64,000 nt of DNA, taken from contig NC_008270.1 of assembly GCF_000014565.1 (NCBI RefSeq), forward strand, positions 1 to 64,000, given 5' to 3'. The position numbers and the translations under genes were made by a program. The stretch is from Rhodococcus jostii RHA1 (GTDB lineage Bacteria; Actinomycetota; Actinomycetes; Mycobacteriales; Mycobacteriaceae). Within the stretch, counting starts at the first letter, position 1, and each line of letters opens with the position of its first letter. Shown here piece by piece: positions 35,453 to 44,685 of this stretch. Under the pieces are notes generated by a model that ran no database searches, was not told where the DNA came from, and was given only the letters and a program-made list of their open reading frames with translations.

Positions 35453-36331
35453 TCAGGGCTGCTCTTGCGGGCCGAACGGGGGAGCTGCGACGAAGGTCCA
35501 TCCCGACTCGCGATCCCAGTGCCAGCCTTGTCCGAACCTCCCAATGAGCCACAGGTCCGTGAACCCCTCGGGCAGTTTGGGTGAACGGCTGGGCATCTTG
35601 TCGAACTGGAGCGGCGCCGCGAAGTGACGGTGCTCGCCGAACTGCGAGTCCTGCACGGGCTCTGGAGCACCGTCGAGGTGGAGGTACACGCCGTGATAGG
35701 GGAGCTCCGGTTCCGACATGACCTTTTTGCGGATACCGGCTGGGTCCTTATTGTCACTGGCCAGGAACGCCTCGACGACCTCGACCGTGCTGTCGGGAGT
35801 CGTGGTCCCTGTGGCGTGCGACATGAAGTCTATGGCCACTCGCGTTGACCGCTCGCCTTCGCGGACCCTCACTATCTGGACAACTCCTGCGATGGCGTTG
35901 AGTTCGCGTTCGAGCTCCACCGTGCTGGTATCTCGCCTGCCTCGGACAAGGGCATCTACGCCCTTGTCCTCCAGCTTGCGGAGCAGTGGACTCAATCGCT
36001 CCTGTAAGCCCCGAAAAGTCACGCCGAACTCACACATGACAGCCCAACAACAAGACAGAGTGGAATCGTCGAACCCCCTGAACCGCTGCCGGTATTGGCC
36101 AACAGAGCTGCGGTAGTCGGAGTTGGTAATCGAACCCACTTCCAGGACTCCGATGCACCGCCGACACTCGTCGATCTCGGGTTTGTCGAAGACCCGGTAG
36201 TCGACCATTCCGTTCTCGCTACCGTCGTCATACGGGTCCAGCCACACAGAAGAGTTGTGTTCGACCATGCGGTGGGCAAGCAGCTCGACGTCTGATTCGC
36301 CCTTCTGAGCACGTCCTTTGCGAGCCACCAT
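35453..36331 (-). CDS. hypothetical protein, 292 aa
   Basis: The family is not recognised. It is a soluble protein with a Trp-rich C-terminus (DLWLIGRFGQGWHWDRESGWTFVAAPPFG). ATG 36331 (MVARKGRAQKGESD) is chosen because AGGAAGG lies seven bases upstream; an in-frame extension to 36382 has no such signal. It is convergent with the motor gene. Confidence 0.6.
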   Translation of the reverse strand: MVARKGRAQKGESDVELLAHRMVEHNSSVWLDPYDDGSENGMVDYRVFDKPEIDECRRCIGVLEVGSITNSDYRSSVGQYRQRFRGFDDSTLSCCWAVMCEFGVTFRGLQERLSPLLRKLEDKGVDALVRGRRDTSTVELERELNAIAGVVQIVRVREGERSTRVAIDFMSHATGTTTPDSTVEVVEAFLASDNKDPAGIRKKVMSEPELPYHGVYLHLDGAPEPVQDSQFGEHRHFAAPLQFDKMPSRSPKLPEGFTDLWLIGRFGQGWHWDRESGWTFVAAPPFGPQEQP

Positions 36332-37060
36332 CACGTCCTTCCTGTCGTTGACAGTGCGAAGGGTATCGGCGCGGGCGATCATCCAGGGATCCGGTGTCCA
36401 GAAACGGCCGGTCCGGGAAGGGCGTCCGACAGCTTGTTCTGCGGCGAGCTGACCGTCCCTCCAGAGGTTCCTTATCTGTGATGCGGACCCCCGTAAAGGT
36501 GGGATCCATTAGTCATTTGGGGGGGTCATTTCCGGTGTTTGCCCTCGTCGTCGCCCGTGCCGGCCCGCGGGGGACCGCAGCCGGGGGTCAAGGTGGAGCG
36601 CCCGCAGCGCAGCGAGGACGAACGACCTTGAGGCCGGCGAGGATCCGCCGCATCCTGATGGAGCGGGTTGACGGGGTGAAGACGCTGGGGGTTCAGGCGG
36701 TGGGCGCCTCCCGGTGTTCTGGTCGGGGAGCAGCCGTGTGTGGTGGCGCGTGCCGGCGCCCAGCCTTATCTGGGTCCACGGGCGACGAGCCCGGTGACAT
36801 GATGATCGATGGGGTGCCCGGCATGCCGGGCCGACGAGGGTGCGGCCCGCGCGTGCCGGCGCCCAGCCTTATCTGGGTCCACGGGCGACGAGCCCGGTGA
36901 CATGATGATCGATGGGGTGCCCGGCATGCCGGGCCGACGAGGGTGCGGCCGCTCATTCTTTCCGGGACGCCGCACCCCGCGCGGGGTGGCGTCAGGAACC
37001 TCGCGGGAGCCGGCCGCAGGCATCAGGTGAATCATGGGCAGGGCACGCGCACAGGCCATG
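36332..37060. other. IS-flanking region, no supported gene
   Basis: The 729 bases between the 292-residue gene and the transposase hold a run of GGGGGG near 36520 and the 103-bp tandem duplication at 36748-36953. Several open frames exist but only as repeats of the same low-information sequence. Confidence 0.5.
36748..36953. repeat. 103-bp perfect tandem duplication beside the transposase
   Basis: The segment starting GCGTGCCGGCGCCCAGCC at 36748 is repeated from 36851, nearly identical throughout. Each copy includes the palindrome GCCCGGCATGCCGGGC. It lies 110 bases beyond the stop of the IS110-family transposase, so it may be part of the element's end or a product of its movement. Confidence 0.75.
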
Positions 37061-38101
37061 TCAGGCGACCTCCCGTTCCATGACCGGCGCCATCGCGACG
37101 TCGCCGAGCTCACGCAGGGTGTGGTAACAGCGGCGCAGCAGTTTGCGCTCCACCGCCAACGCGGGCCGTTTGCCGTCCAGGACGTCGGCCACCTTGTGGT
37201 AGTAGGCGTAGTCCGGGGACCCCCGGCGGGAGGCGCACCGGGCGGCCTCGAACGCCACCCACCGCAGCTCCGGCGACCCCTGCCGGGACAGGTGCCCGGG
37301 TGAACGTTTGCCATCGGAGGAGTAGACGGTGATGTCGAGTCCGGCGAAGCGCACCACCTGATCGGAACTGCGGAACCGGCGGGCGTCGCCGATCTCGGCC
37401 CAGATGATCGCCGCGCACAGCCACCCCACCCCGTAGTGGGCGGCCTGCAGCGCCCGGCACCCCGGCTGACGGTGCGCGAACGACACCAATTGTGCACGTA
37501 GCGCGTCGATCTCGACGGTGAGCGAGTCGATCGTGCGTAGTGCGGTGTCGACGTACTGCCGGCCCGCGACCGACAACTCGGCCCTGGCGAGCCCGTCGCG
37601 GCCGGCCACGGTCAACAGTGCGGTGATCGGTGGGCAGCCCTGATGGAACAGTTGCGCGTGGATGCGTTGCTGCCAGGCCCGCCGCTCGTCCATCAACGCG
37701 CAGTACAACCGGCCCAACGTCCGAACCTCGAGTACCTGCTCGGGCGGGATCCACGACCGCGGCAACCGGCCCTCCAGCAGCAGCGTGCGCAGCAGCCGGG
37801 CATCGGCGCGGTCGGTCTTCGCGCGTTTCTTCGGTCCGCGCAGCCCTGCGGTCTCGGCCGGGTCTGCCAGATGCGCCGTCGCCCCCGCCGCGGTCAGCTC
37901 CTCCACCACATACCGCCACCCGGTGCAGCCCTCCACCGCGATCTCGGCGTCCCCGCCGGGGCAGTGCTCGCCCAGCCAGGCCCGCAGCGTGTGCCGCGTC
38001 GCCGGACGGATCTGCCCCCACCGCACCCGACCGGTGTCGGTGTCCACATAGTCGAAGGTGATCTGCTGCCGGTGCACGTCGAACCCGCCTACGATAGTCA
38101 T
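37061..38101 (-). mobile_element. IS110-family transposase and element
   Basis: This 346-residue DEDD transposase has D8 in MTIVGGFDVHRQ and PKKRAKTDRADARLL. The C-terminal Transposase_20 part has GVGWLCAAIIWAEIGDARRF and HLSRQGSPELRWVAFEAARCASRR. GAGGAGGT lies just before ATG 38101. IS110 elements lack terminal inverted repeats and encode a guide (bridge) RNA in a non-coding end; the 120 bases above the gene (38102-38225) are where it would be expected for this group. The element's ends cannot be set from sequence alone. The gene appears intact. Confidence 0.9.
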
Positions 38102-38309
38102 TGGGACCTCCTCAAGCTCCCCGAAAAATCTCTGACGCCACCCATCGTGCGTCCGAGCTGAGGGGGTCCTCATCACATGTCATCTTTCGAACGGTGGCTA
38201 TGGCGCTGAGCAGGGACTACGCCAGTTGAGACATAGAGGCTGGCTTCCCAGACCGCCTCGATGGTCGTTCTGGTCGGGGGATTCGGCTCAGGATCGAACT
38301 CTCTATCAG

Positions 38310-39290
38310 ATGGGGATTCCCGCTAACGTCGAGTCGGGTCGATTCCTCGACACCTGGACCGGGCAGCATATGCCTATGAACTTCAAGGCGGCGTTCAAGC
38401 ACACGCCACTGTCAGTCCGATGGATTCTCGGCATCATGTTCGTTGCTGGATGGTGCGGAGTCGCTGCGGGCGTAGTCGGTGATCTGCACGACGTGTGGAC
38501 CGGTTTGGCCTTCACCCTCAACGTGCTGACTGCACTGATTGGGTTCTGTATCGGCGTTCCTGTCGCATTCTTCATTATCGCAACAGTCGTCGAACAGCGT
38601 GCCGACCTGATCGAAGCAGAAGCAATTAACACCCTGACGGCCGAGGCTTGGACGGGGTTTCGAGATGCGGCGCTGAACCTGTGCGATGACGATCTCGAAG
38701 AAGTACTGATTGTTAGAACGCCGCCGATGATCGAACTCTATCGAGCTACGTTGACCTCTGCCCGGCAGCACTTGGATGAAGGCGACGACGAGAGTCTAAG
38801 CAACTGTCTGCGTGTTGCTGGCGAGGATATAAAAGAGATGCTCTTCGCTGCCAAGCCTATGATTCCAGATTCGGCCGACTATCGAGTTAAGTGGATTTCT
38901 ATAACGAACAAATGGAAATTAATCGATGAGCAGGTGCGTATTCGGCGGATGGAGAAGAACCTATCGTGGCTACACGAAGATGTGGACTCTGTCCTTTCCT
39001 CCCTATGCGATCACAGGCGAACGCCGCTCGATGATTTCTATACGACCTTTAGTATCGGTGCCGGTACAGACCTTATTGTAAGGGCTATGGATCAGGTGTC
39101 GAAGCTCTTCTTGACACTTGCGAATTCTGAGACCGATAAGATTAGGAACCTGCTCTTTTCGGAAACTGCGTCTCCCCTTCGGTATGGCCCCGAAAAGCAG
39201 CACGAGTTTAACGCCGATCAGTCTGCTAAGTGGGTCAGAACCCTACGGTTAGCCGTGGCTGGCACTGCAAGTACTCAATTCCCCAGTTAG
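38310..39290 (+). CDS. membrane protein with cytoplasmic helical domain, lower GC
   Basis: The family is not recognised. Two transmembrane helices lie near the N-terminus (SVRWILGIMFVAGWCGVAAGVV and GLAFTLNVLTALIGFCIGVPVAFFIIATVV). A long, charged helical part of about 230 residues follows. GC content is below that of its neighbours, suggesting recent acquisition. The start is uncertain: ATG 38310, ATG 38370 (MPMNFK) and ATG 38376 are possible, and the upstream end lies next to the IS element, so the 5' end may have been altered. Confidence 0.6.
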   Translation: MGIPANVESGRFLDTWTGQHMPMNFKAAFKHTPLSVRWILGIMFVAGWCGVAAGVVGDLHDVWTGLAFTLNVLTALIGFCIGVPVAFFIIATVVEQRADLIEAEAINTLTAEAWTGFRDAALNLCDDDLEEVLIVRTPPMIELYRATLTSARQHLDEGDDESLSNCLRVAGEDIKEMLFAAKPMIPDSADYRVKWISITNKWKLIDEQVRIRRMEKNLSWLHEDVDSVLSSLCDHRRTPLDDFYTTFSIGAGTDLIVRAMDQVSKLFLTLANSETDKIRNLLFSETASPLRYGPEKQHEFNADQSAKWVRTLRLAVAGTASTQFPS

Positions 39291-39359
39291 TGTAACTATT
39301 GATCTATTACAATATCCGGATCAAACAGATCCCGTTCCCACACCAACGAGGGGGAGCCA

Positions 39360-39903
39360 ATGAAGCTGGACGAGCTGCGGAAGATGATCCGCGAAACAAC
39401 AACTGAGGATTGGAATCACATCCACTGCTGGGGTGGTGGCGCCGGGCCAAGCTACCGCGACAGGACGGTCACGGCGTTGGTCGGCAAGACCGACGCGATC
39501 GAGAACGAGGTCGAGAGCCACGGCAACGTCGCCATCTTGAGAGACGACCTCGACATCTCGATTGCTTGGGGACTCGATCTCGACTTCAGGGGATTGCGCG
39601 ACGCCGGCAGCAGGGCCACCTCGAAGCTTCGACTGGGCGAAGAACTTCCACAACGAGGACGTCTGGATCTCAATAGGCGACATCTTCTACCGCGGCTCTC
39701 TCGTCGATCGAGTGCTCCTCGTGGTCGTTGACGGAGGTCGCGTCCTCCTGCCCTGGGCACACGAGCAGTTCTCGGGCCCCGACGAGGGCGACGTTGTCAC
39801 CAGCAGCTGGGAGTACGATTTTGCGCGGCTCGTCGACCACTTCGAGGGAGTCTCCGAGTTCGATGAAGCCTTCGCTACAGCAGGGTTCAAGATCGTCGAT
39901 TGA
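39360..39903 (+). pseudogene. hypothetical gene broken by a frameshift
   Basis: The first 75 codons (MKLDELRKMIRETTTEDWNHIHCWGGG to SIAWGLDLD) are protein-like in one frame. From SFDWAKNFHNEDVWISIGD to FATAGFKIVD the protein-like reading is one frame further on. The switch lies at about 39585-39620. The total of 544 bases (3n+1) agrees with one inserted base. A terminator follows (39918-39954). The family is not recognised. Confidence 0.65.
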
Positions 39904-39917
39904 CGTGCCTGCGTGAA

Positions 39918-39954
39918 GAATCGCCCCCGCCCTCAAGGAGAGCGGGGGCGATTC
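39918..39954 (+). terminator. intrinsic terminator
   Basis: Perfect 13-bp arms GAATCGCCCCCGC and GCGGGGGCGATTC with an 11-base loop lie 15 bases past the broken gene, followed by GATTAGGTCTT. Confidence 0.7.
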
Positions 39955-40099
39955 GATTAGGTCTTCAGCGCTGCGAAAGTTCGCTGGTCTCCGCTTGCAC
40001 AGCTCTCGGCGCGGCCCGCGGCTCCTTCGAGATATGCAGCCTGCCTCGGGCGTGAGCTATACGGCTTTCGCTGGGCTGTGAAAAAGAACGCCGCCGTCT

Positions 40100-40139
40100 G
40101 TCACACAAGCCCGCTGCACCGGATCTTCCTCCAGATAGA
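40100..40139 (+). promoter_or_regulatory. plasmid regulon element, copy C
   Basis: GTCACACAAGC begins at 40100 and GGATCTTCCTCC at 40121, followed by AGATAGAA. Only 24 bases separate it from the next ATG, with AGGAGG between. This leaves room for a short 5' UTR if the boxes are a -35 and -10, the best support for a promoter role. Confidence 0.75.
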
Positions 40140-40162
40140 AGCCAGTTTAGGAGGGAGATCCC

Positions 40163-40522
40163 ATGCACCCCAGTCAACCTCAGCGGCCCATTCAACCCGC
40201 GCAGAATGCAACAGGCCTGTCCGACGAGGACCAACTATCTCTGTTGATGGCGGCCCCATTGATTCTGGGCCTCCTTGTCGCGGCTCTTCCAGAGATGTCG
40301 ACCAAGGCAACTGCGTGGCTGCTCGCTCACGATCTCATCGTTGCGGCCTCGGCATCACCGCTGGTGACTATCCCTGGCACGGAAGGTGCCGGTCTCGACC
40401 TCCGCCGGCTGATCATCGTCGCGGCAGTTCTGGTGCTCGCTGCGACTCTGGCTCTCAGCGGAGCACGGCGCTCCATCGATCGTCGTCGGCAGCAGCGGTT
40501 GCGCCGCGGGGATAGTGCATGA
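40163..40522 (+). CDS. small membrane protein under element C
   Basis: This 119-residue protein has two hydrophobic segments (LLMAAPLILGLLVAALPEM and LIIVAAVLVLAATLALSG) and a basic tail (RRSIDRRRQQRLRRGDSA). AGGAGG lies before ATG 40163. The family is not recognised. Sharing its promoter element with the conjugation genes suggests a role in transfer, such as entry exclusion or a channel part. Confidence 0.7.
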   Translation: MHPSQPQRPIQPAQNATGLSDEDQLSLLMAAPLILGLLVAALPEMSTKATAWLLAHDLIVAASASPLVTIPGTEGAGLDLRRLIIVAAVLVLAATLALSGARRSIDRRRQQRLRRGDSA

Positions 40523-40545
40523 ACGCGGTGGTGATTGTTGCCGAG

Positions 40546-41013
40546 CTATCGAGAAGGAAGCGGTCGATTCCGTGCGCGGATGAATGCGTCGCGGATTGTC
40601 CGTTCTTCCAGGCGCAGAGCCTCAGCGAGTGCTGTGGCATGGCGATCGGACAGGCTTCCTTCGCCTCGCTCGATTCGGCCGATGGTGGTGGTGCTGAGTC
40701 CGGTTCGGTTTGCGACGTGTTTCTGCGTCAATCCCGCAAGATTCCGCAGGTCGGCGATGGTCCGACTGTCTTCCGGGACGACGACGAGGCGGTCGAGGGG
40801 TATTCCCAGCTTCTCGGCGGCCCGGGCGAGGTGGTCGGGCTGAGGGTGCGTTCGCGAGGTTTCCCAGTTGTGGATGGTGGTCGGGTCGACGCCTATTGCG
40901 CGGGAAAGGTCGCCGCGCGTGATTCCGGCAGTAGTGCGCGCGTCCTCGAGGGCCTGGGGCTGGAAGCCGTTCAGGGGCGCTCTCACTGCGATTTTCCGTT
41001 CATCGCTGGACAT
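40546..41013 (-). CDS. regulator with two tandem Xre-type HTH domains
   Basis: This 155-residue protein starts at ATG 41013 (MSSDERKIAVRAPLNGF). Two helix-turn-helix domains follow: LEDARTTAGITRGDLSRAIGVDPTTIHNWETSRTHP and LRNLAGLTQKHVANRTGLSTTTIGRIERGEGSL. Tandem Xre domains can bind a bent or paired operator as one chain. The ribosome binding site is weak, so it may be leaderless. It is divergent from the next gene. Confidence 0.7.
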   Translation of the reverse strand: MSSDERKIAVRAPLNGFQPQALEDARTTAGITRGDLSRAIGVDPTTIHNWETSRTHPQPDHLARAAEKLGIPLDRLVVVPEDSRTIADLRNLAGLTQKHVANRTGLSTTTIGRIERGEGSLSDRHATALAEALRLEERTIRDAFIRARNRPLPSR

Positions 41014-41185
41014 CCTATTGAAGATGTAGATACCATCGTTGCATACCGGGTTTAAATTCCAGTGGTAAATGCGATGCGGTGCAGCGCTGACGATCACTCG
41101 CTGAACTCGAACCCGGTGCGCTCGAGTACGAACAGTTCCCACGTACATGCGGCCTGACCAGCCGCTAAACGGAAAAGAGCATCCG

Positions 41186-42685
41186 ATGACGACTACCGTT
41201 TCAGCTGCCCCACCCTTGTCCCAGACTTCTGCGCATCGACGCGACGCACGCTCGTCCGTATGCGCCGCTCAGCTAGCTAGACTGAATGCAGCCGGATTCC
41301 CCGCCCGGTCTGCTTTGCCCAGTCGCGACGACGGGTGGTTCCAGACATCGCGACAGTCGGGTTTAGGGGGACGTGACGGGCAGGCTTGGACACCTGCCCG
41401 TCACGTCGATACATCTGTCGACACGGTTGATGTGCGCTACCGCATCAACGCCCTGATGTGCGCCGGCATGACGACCGCTCTGATCGCTGACCTGGCCTCT
41501 GTGCCGGTCGCGACAATCCGGTCGCTGAGGAGCACTTCGACTCGCACCACCACCTCCGCCATCGCGGACGCGATCCTCTCGATCACTTTTCACCCCAGCC
41601 GTGGGCGTGATCTGACCCCAGCAGTGGGGGCTCGCCGCCGACTGCGTGCACTCAACGCCATGGGCTACGGCGATCCGAGCCTCGCTCACCGGTTGAACGT
41701 CGAGGTCGACGTTGTCACCTCGATGCCGGAAAAAGGTCTCATCCCGAGCGAGCTGTGGGAAGCGGTCGACGAGATCTACGACGAGCTTTCCATGCGCCCC
41801 GGACCCGACGCCGACCTCCGTGAACAAGCACGCGCAGAAGGACTGGTGCCGCCTCTCGGATGGGACGACGACGAGATCGACAATCCTAAGGCGCGTAGTC
41901 ACGAGCGCGAGCGGGCCACGGGAGCGGTCGCGGCCGACGAGGTCGTCATCGTTCGTCGCCTGAGCGGCGAACAAGTCCCCATGCGCAACTGCGAACGACG
42001 AGAAATCATTCGGATGGCCTACGAGCAGCGCTGGTCACCGAGCCTCCTCGCGGACAAGCTCGCCATCAAGTACGACTCGGCCGTGACGGAGCTGAGCCGG
42101 TACCGCCGAGCTCTCGTCCAGACGGACGTCGCCGGTTCCGATTCCACGGCGGAGACGTCGACCCCGACCGACGCGCCTGCGAGGGAGCGTGGAAAGGGCG
42201 AGACTGCCGCAGACGCTGCCGCGGCCGATCTGACAGACGCACCCGGTTCTGACTCTCCGCGAGAAGCAGCAGCGACGTCGGATGCCGCCGAGTCACAGTC
42301 GCCCGCCGGCTCCAGGGTGAACGCGCCGGCGCGGGCTTCCGCCAACCGAGTGAGTGCGAACAGGCGCCGCTGGACCGGCGCCTTCACGGCAAGCGCACAG
42401 TTCCACGATGCAACGATCGACTGTGCTCGTTCAGCGCCGGAAGGCGGGGTGCCAGGGAGCTGGCCGATAGCCCGGCGCTCGAAACTATGGCGGCCGGCCT
42501 GCCGGTCGGGTTCAACGAGAGCCGTAGGTGCCGAGCAGAATTGGCCTGACTCAGATGAGCGATGGCGGCTGTCGTCGGGGTGGCACCCCTTCGCGTCAAC
42601 GATGGCATCGCCTCGCCGATCAGGCATCGGCACCCCGACCCGGTCGACCAGGCAGGCCTTGTTCCAGTTCGCTGATACCTGTTGA
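41186..42685 (+). CDS. actinobacterial HTH-type protein, C-terminal part doubtful
   Basis: This 499-residue reading frame contains helix-turn-helix-like segments: RINALMCAGMTTALIADLASVPVATIRSL, RRLRALNAMGYGDPSLAHRLNVEVDVVTSM and IRMAYEQRWSPSLLADKLAIKYDSAVTEL. This repeated arrangement is familiar from actinobacterial and phage regulatory proteins without a proven role. ATG 41186 (MTTTVSAAPPLSQ) follows GGAAAAGAG. After about residue 380 the sequence turns into an unlikely Arg/Ser/Trp-rich string, so a frameshift may lie near 42340-42420 and the true protein may end earlier or differently. Confidence 0.6.
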   Translation: MTTTVSAAPPLSQTSAHRRDARSSVCAAQLARLNAAGFPARSALPSRDDGWFQTSRQSGLGGRDGQAWTPARHVDTSVDTVDVRYRINALMCAGMTTALIADLASVPVATIRSLRSTSTRTTTSAIADAILSITFHPSRGRDLTPAVGARRRLRALNAMGYGDPSLAHRLNVEVDVVTSMPEKGLIPSELWEAVDEIYDELSMRPGPDADLREQARAEGLVPPLGWDDDEIDNPKARSHERERATGAVAADEVVIVRRLSGEQVPMRNCERREIIRMAYEQRWSPSLLADKLAIKYDSAVTELSRYRRALVQTDVAGSDSTAETSTPTDAPARERGKGETAADAAAADLTDAPGSDSPREAAATSDAAESQSPAGSRVNAPARASANRVSANRRRWTGAFTASAQFHDATIDCARSAPEGGVPGSWPIARRSKLWRPACRSGSTRAVGAEQNWPDSDERWRLSSGWHPFASTMASPRRSGIGTPTRSTRQALFQFADTC

Positions 42686-42753
42686 CGCCGGCGACCGTGT
42701 GAGGCATTGCTGTGCACCCCAGATCACGACCCTTTTGAAGGAGACCAGACCCG

Positions 42754-43086
42754 ATGGCCCTCATAGAAATCCCCGAGGACTTCCACACGGCGTTCATTGC
42801 GGCCGCCCACGACGCGAACGATCACAACGACCTTGACCTCGCCGTTGACGAGGACCGCACATACATCGCCCTCAGCAACCTCTGCCCCGGATTCGTCCCG
42901 GCTCTTCGGCTCATCACCCGCGGTGAGCATGAAGCCACGGTCGAAATCTGGTCCATCGTCGACCACCAACGAGACGACGGCAGCTGGGAGCGCACTGAGG
43001 GGGTCGATGCCACCACTGCGGTCGACCTCGCCGATCCAACCGACGCTGCCAAGCGCGCCGTCGAGTGCTGGTTGACAACGCTTTGA
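42754..43086 (+). CDS. hypothetical protein, 110 aa
   Basis: It is an acidic soluble protein starting MALIEIPEDFHTAFIAAAHDANDHND and ending AKRAVECWLTTL. AAGGAGA lies upstream. No family is recognised. It is followed by another small hypothetical gene on the same strand. Confidence 0.6.
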   Translation: MALIEIPEDFHTAFIAAAHDANDHNDLDLAVDEDRTYIALSNLCPGFVPALRLITRGEHEATVEIWSIVDHQRDDGSWERTEGVDATTAVDLADPTDAAKRAVECWLTTL

Positions 43087-43195
43087 CCCCGGTCGTGCAC
43101 GCTCCGCAGTGCGGAGTTTGGCAATTACCACAACAAGTTTCAACCCTGCGCTTGACCCTCACGTCCCTTACGGGACACGGAGACGGGAAACGACC

Positions 43196-43821
43196 ATGCA
43201 TGAGTCATTTTCTTCCGCTCTCAACGAGATGTCGGTCGCCGATGCGGTGATGCAGCTGGCGTCCGGAACCGTTGAACTCGCGCTCGACGACGCGCCGGAG
43301 TTCGCTCGCTGGTGCTGGTTCGCCGACGTGCTCGACTCAGACTGGGGCTTGACCGGCAGGCTCCCGGCCGCCGGCGACGATGCACTCACGAACTTGAGCG
43401 CGTCGCCGGTATGTGCCGAACATCGGAAACGAAGGCGCTCAGCCCCGACGCGCGGCGGGCGGCGTACGAGGCCACGGAGAGATTGGCCCACGGCTCGGCC
43501 GTAACCAGTTCAGAGGCCACCTATCTGGCACTTTCGGCGGCGAACGACATCGCACTCGAATGCCTCGACGAAACGCACCCCGAGTTCACAGTCGCGATAG
43601 CGCTGGCATTCGAGTCCCTCGCCGCCTGTGCGGCGGACTCCGCGGTAGCGCGATGCTGGATCGCCCGCGCTCTGACCGAATGGACGAACCGAACGCACCC
43701 AGTCGCGGGCGGCCCTCGAACGGGAGATGCCCCACCGATCACGGACACTCGGCAGAACGCGTCGATAGTCTCCGCAGGTTGTGGCGAGAGGGTCTTGTTG
43801 AGAGTGAGCGGCAACCTCTGA
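43196..43821 (+). CDS. hypothetical protein, probably one gene split by a frameshift
   Basis: The reading from 43196 (MHESFSSALNEMSVADAVMQLASGTVELAL) is protein-like up to AAGDDA at about 43385. From HELERVAGMCRTSETKALSPD to the stop at 43821 the protein-like reading is in the next frame, rich in Ala and Glu helices. Either two overlapping genes (43196-43504 and 43411-43821) or one gene with a one-base loss near 43385-43395. No family is recognised. Confidence 0.45.
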
Positions 43822-43895
43822 AAGGGGCACTGGCAACAGCGCTCCTTGAGACTCGCCTGGACCGGGGATAGTCACCTCACCCTAGGATCGGCTAC

Positions 43896-44684
43896 GTGCC
43901 GACAGTGACAACGCCCGACGCCGACATTTTTTACACCGACAGTGGGGGAGAGGGGCCCGTACTTCTACTCGGGCACGGGTTCTTCATGGACTCATCCATG
44001 TTCACGCCCCAGGTGCGCGATCTATCCCCGGACCTTCGGGTTGTGACCTGGGATGCGCGCCGCCACGGAAAGACCACCGATACGGGTATGCCGTTCACAT
44101 ACTGGGACCTTGCGCGCGACGCCCTCGCCGTTCTCGACGACATCGGTGTCGAGAAGGCAATCATCGGTGGCATGTCCCAGGGCGGCTATACCGCGCTGCG
44201 CACAGCACTCCTCGCACCGGAGCGCACGACGGCTCTGATCTTGCTCGACACGGAAGCCCCAGCCTGTACACCCGAGCAGAAGTCCGGATACCGCGTCCTG
44301 TTCAATCAGTGGTGCAGCACAGAGCCACTCGAACCGCTCACCAGCGCACTTGCCCCCCAACTGATCGGTGGAGAACCTGCGGATTGGACGTCGTGGATCA
44401 GCAAATGGAACAGCAGCGATCGCATGGCTGTCCGGCCGGCCGCGGAGTGCCTTATCGAACGCGACGACGTCGTGGACCGACTCTCCGACATTGACGTTCC
44501 GGCGTTGATCATCCGTGGGGAAAATGACCTGTCAGCGCCCGCAGAGAAGGCGGACGAGCTCAAAGCAGGTCTTCCCGGTGCTGCGCCAGTTGTCACGATC
44601 CCGGTGGCCGGCCATGCCGCAAACTGGACACACCCCGAGCCGGTCAACGCGGCGATCACTGCGTTCGTCAAGGCGCTCCGCTAA
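43896..44684 (+). CDS. alpha/beta hydrolase
   Basis: This 262-residue enzyme has the oxyanion segment LLGHGFFMD, the nucleophile elbow GMSQGGY, an acid in RGENDLSAP and the histidine in VAGHAANWTHPE. The fold hydrolyses esters or related bonds; the substrate cannot be read from sequence. The start is GTG 43896. It converges with the MmyB-type regulator at 44686, a pair often seen in actinobacteria, where the regulator controls a small metabolic gene. Confidence 0.85.
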   Translation: MPTVTTPDADIFYTDSGGEGPVLLLGHGFFMDSSMFTPQVRDLSPDLRVVTWDARRHGKTTDTGMPFTYWDLARDALAVLDDIGVEKAIIGGMSQGGYTALRTALLAPERTTALILLDTEAPACTPEQKSGYRVLFNQWCSTEPLEPLTSALAPQLIGGEPADWTSWISKWNSSDRMAVRPAAECLIERDDVVDRLSDIDVPALIIRGENDLSAPAEKADELKAGLPGAAPVVTIPVAGHAANWTHPEPVNAAITAFVKALR

Positions 44685-44685
44685 T

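Noticed and set aside
36394..37060. Plus-strand frames across the 103-bp repeat near the IS element
   Set aside because: Composition follows the DNA repeat and no ribosome binding site is present. The repeated peptide is an artefact of the duplication.
36332..38309. Terminal inverted repeats of the IS element
   Set aside because: None visible, as expected for the IS110 family; ends left undefined.
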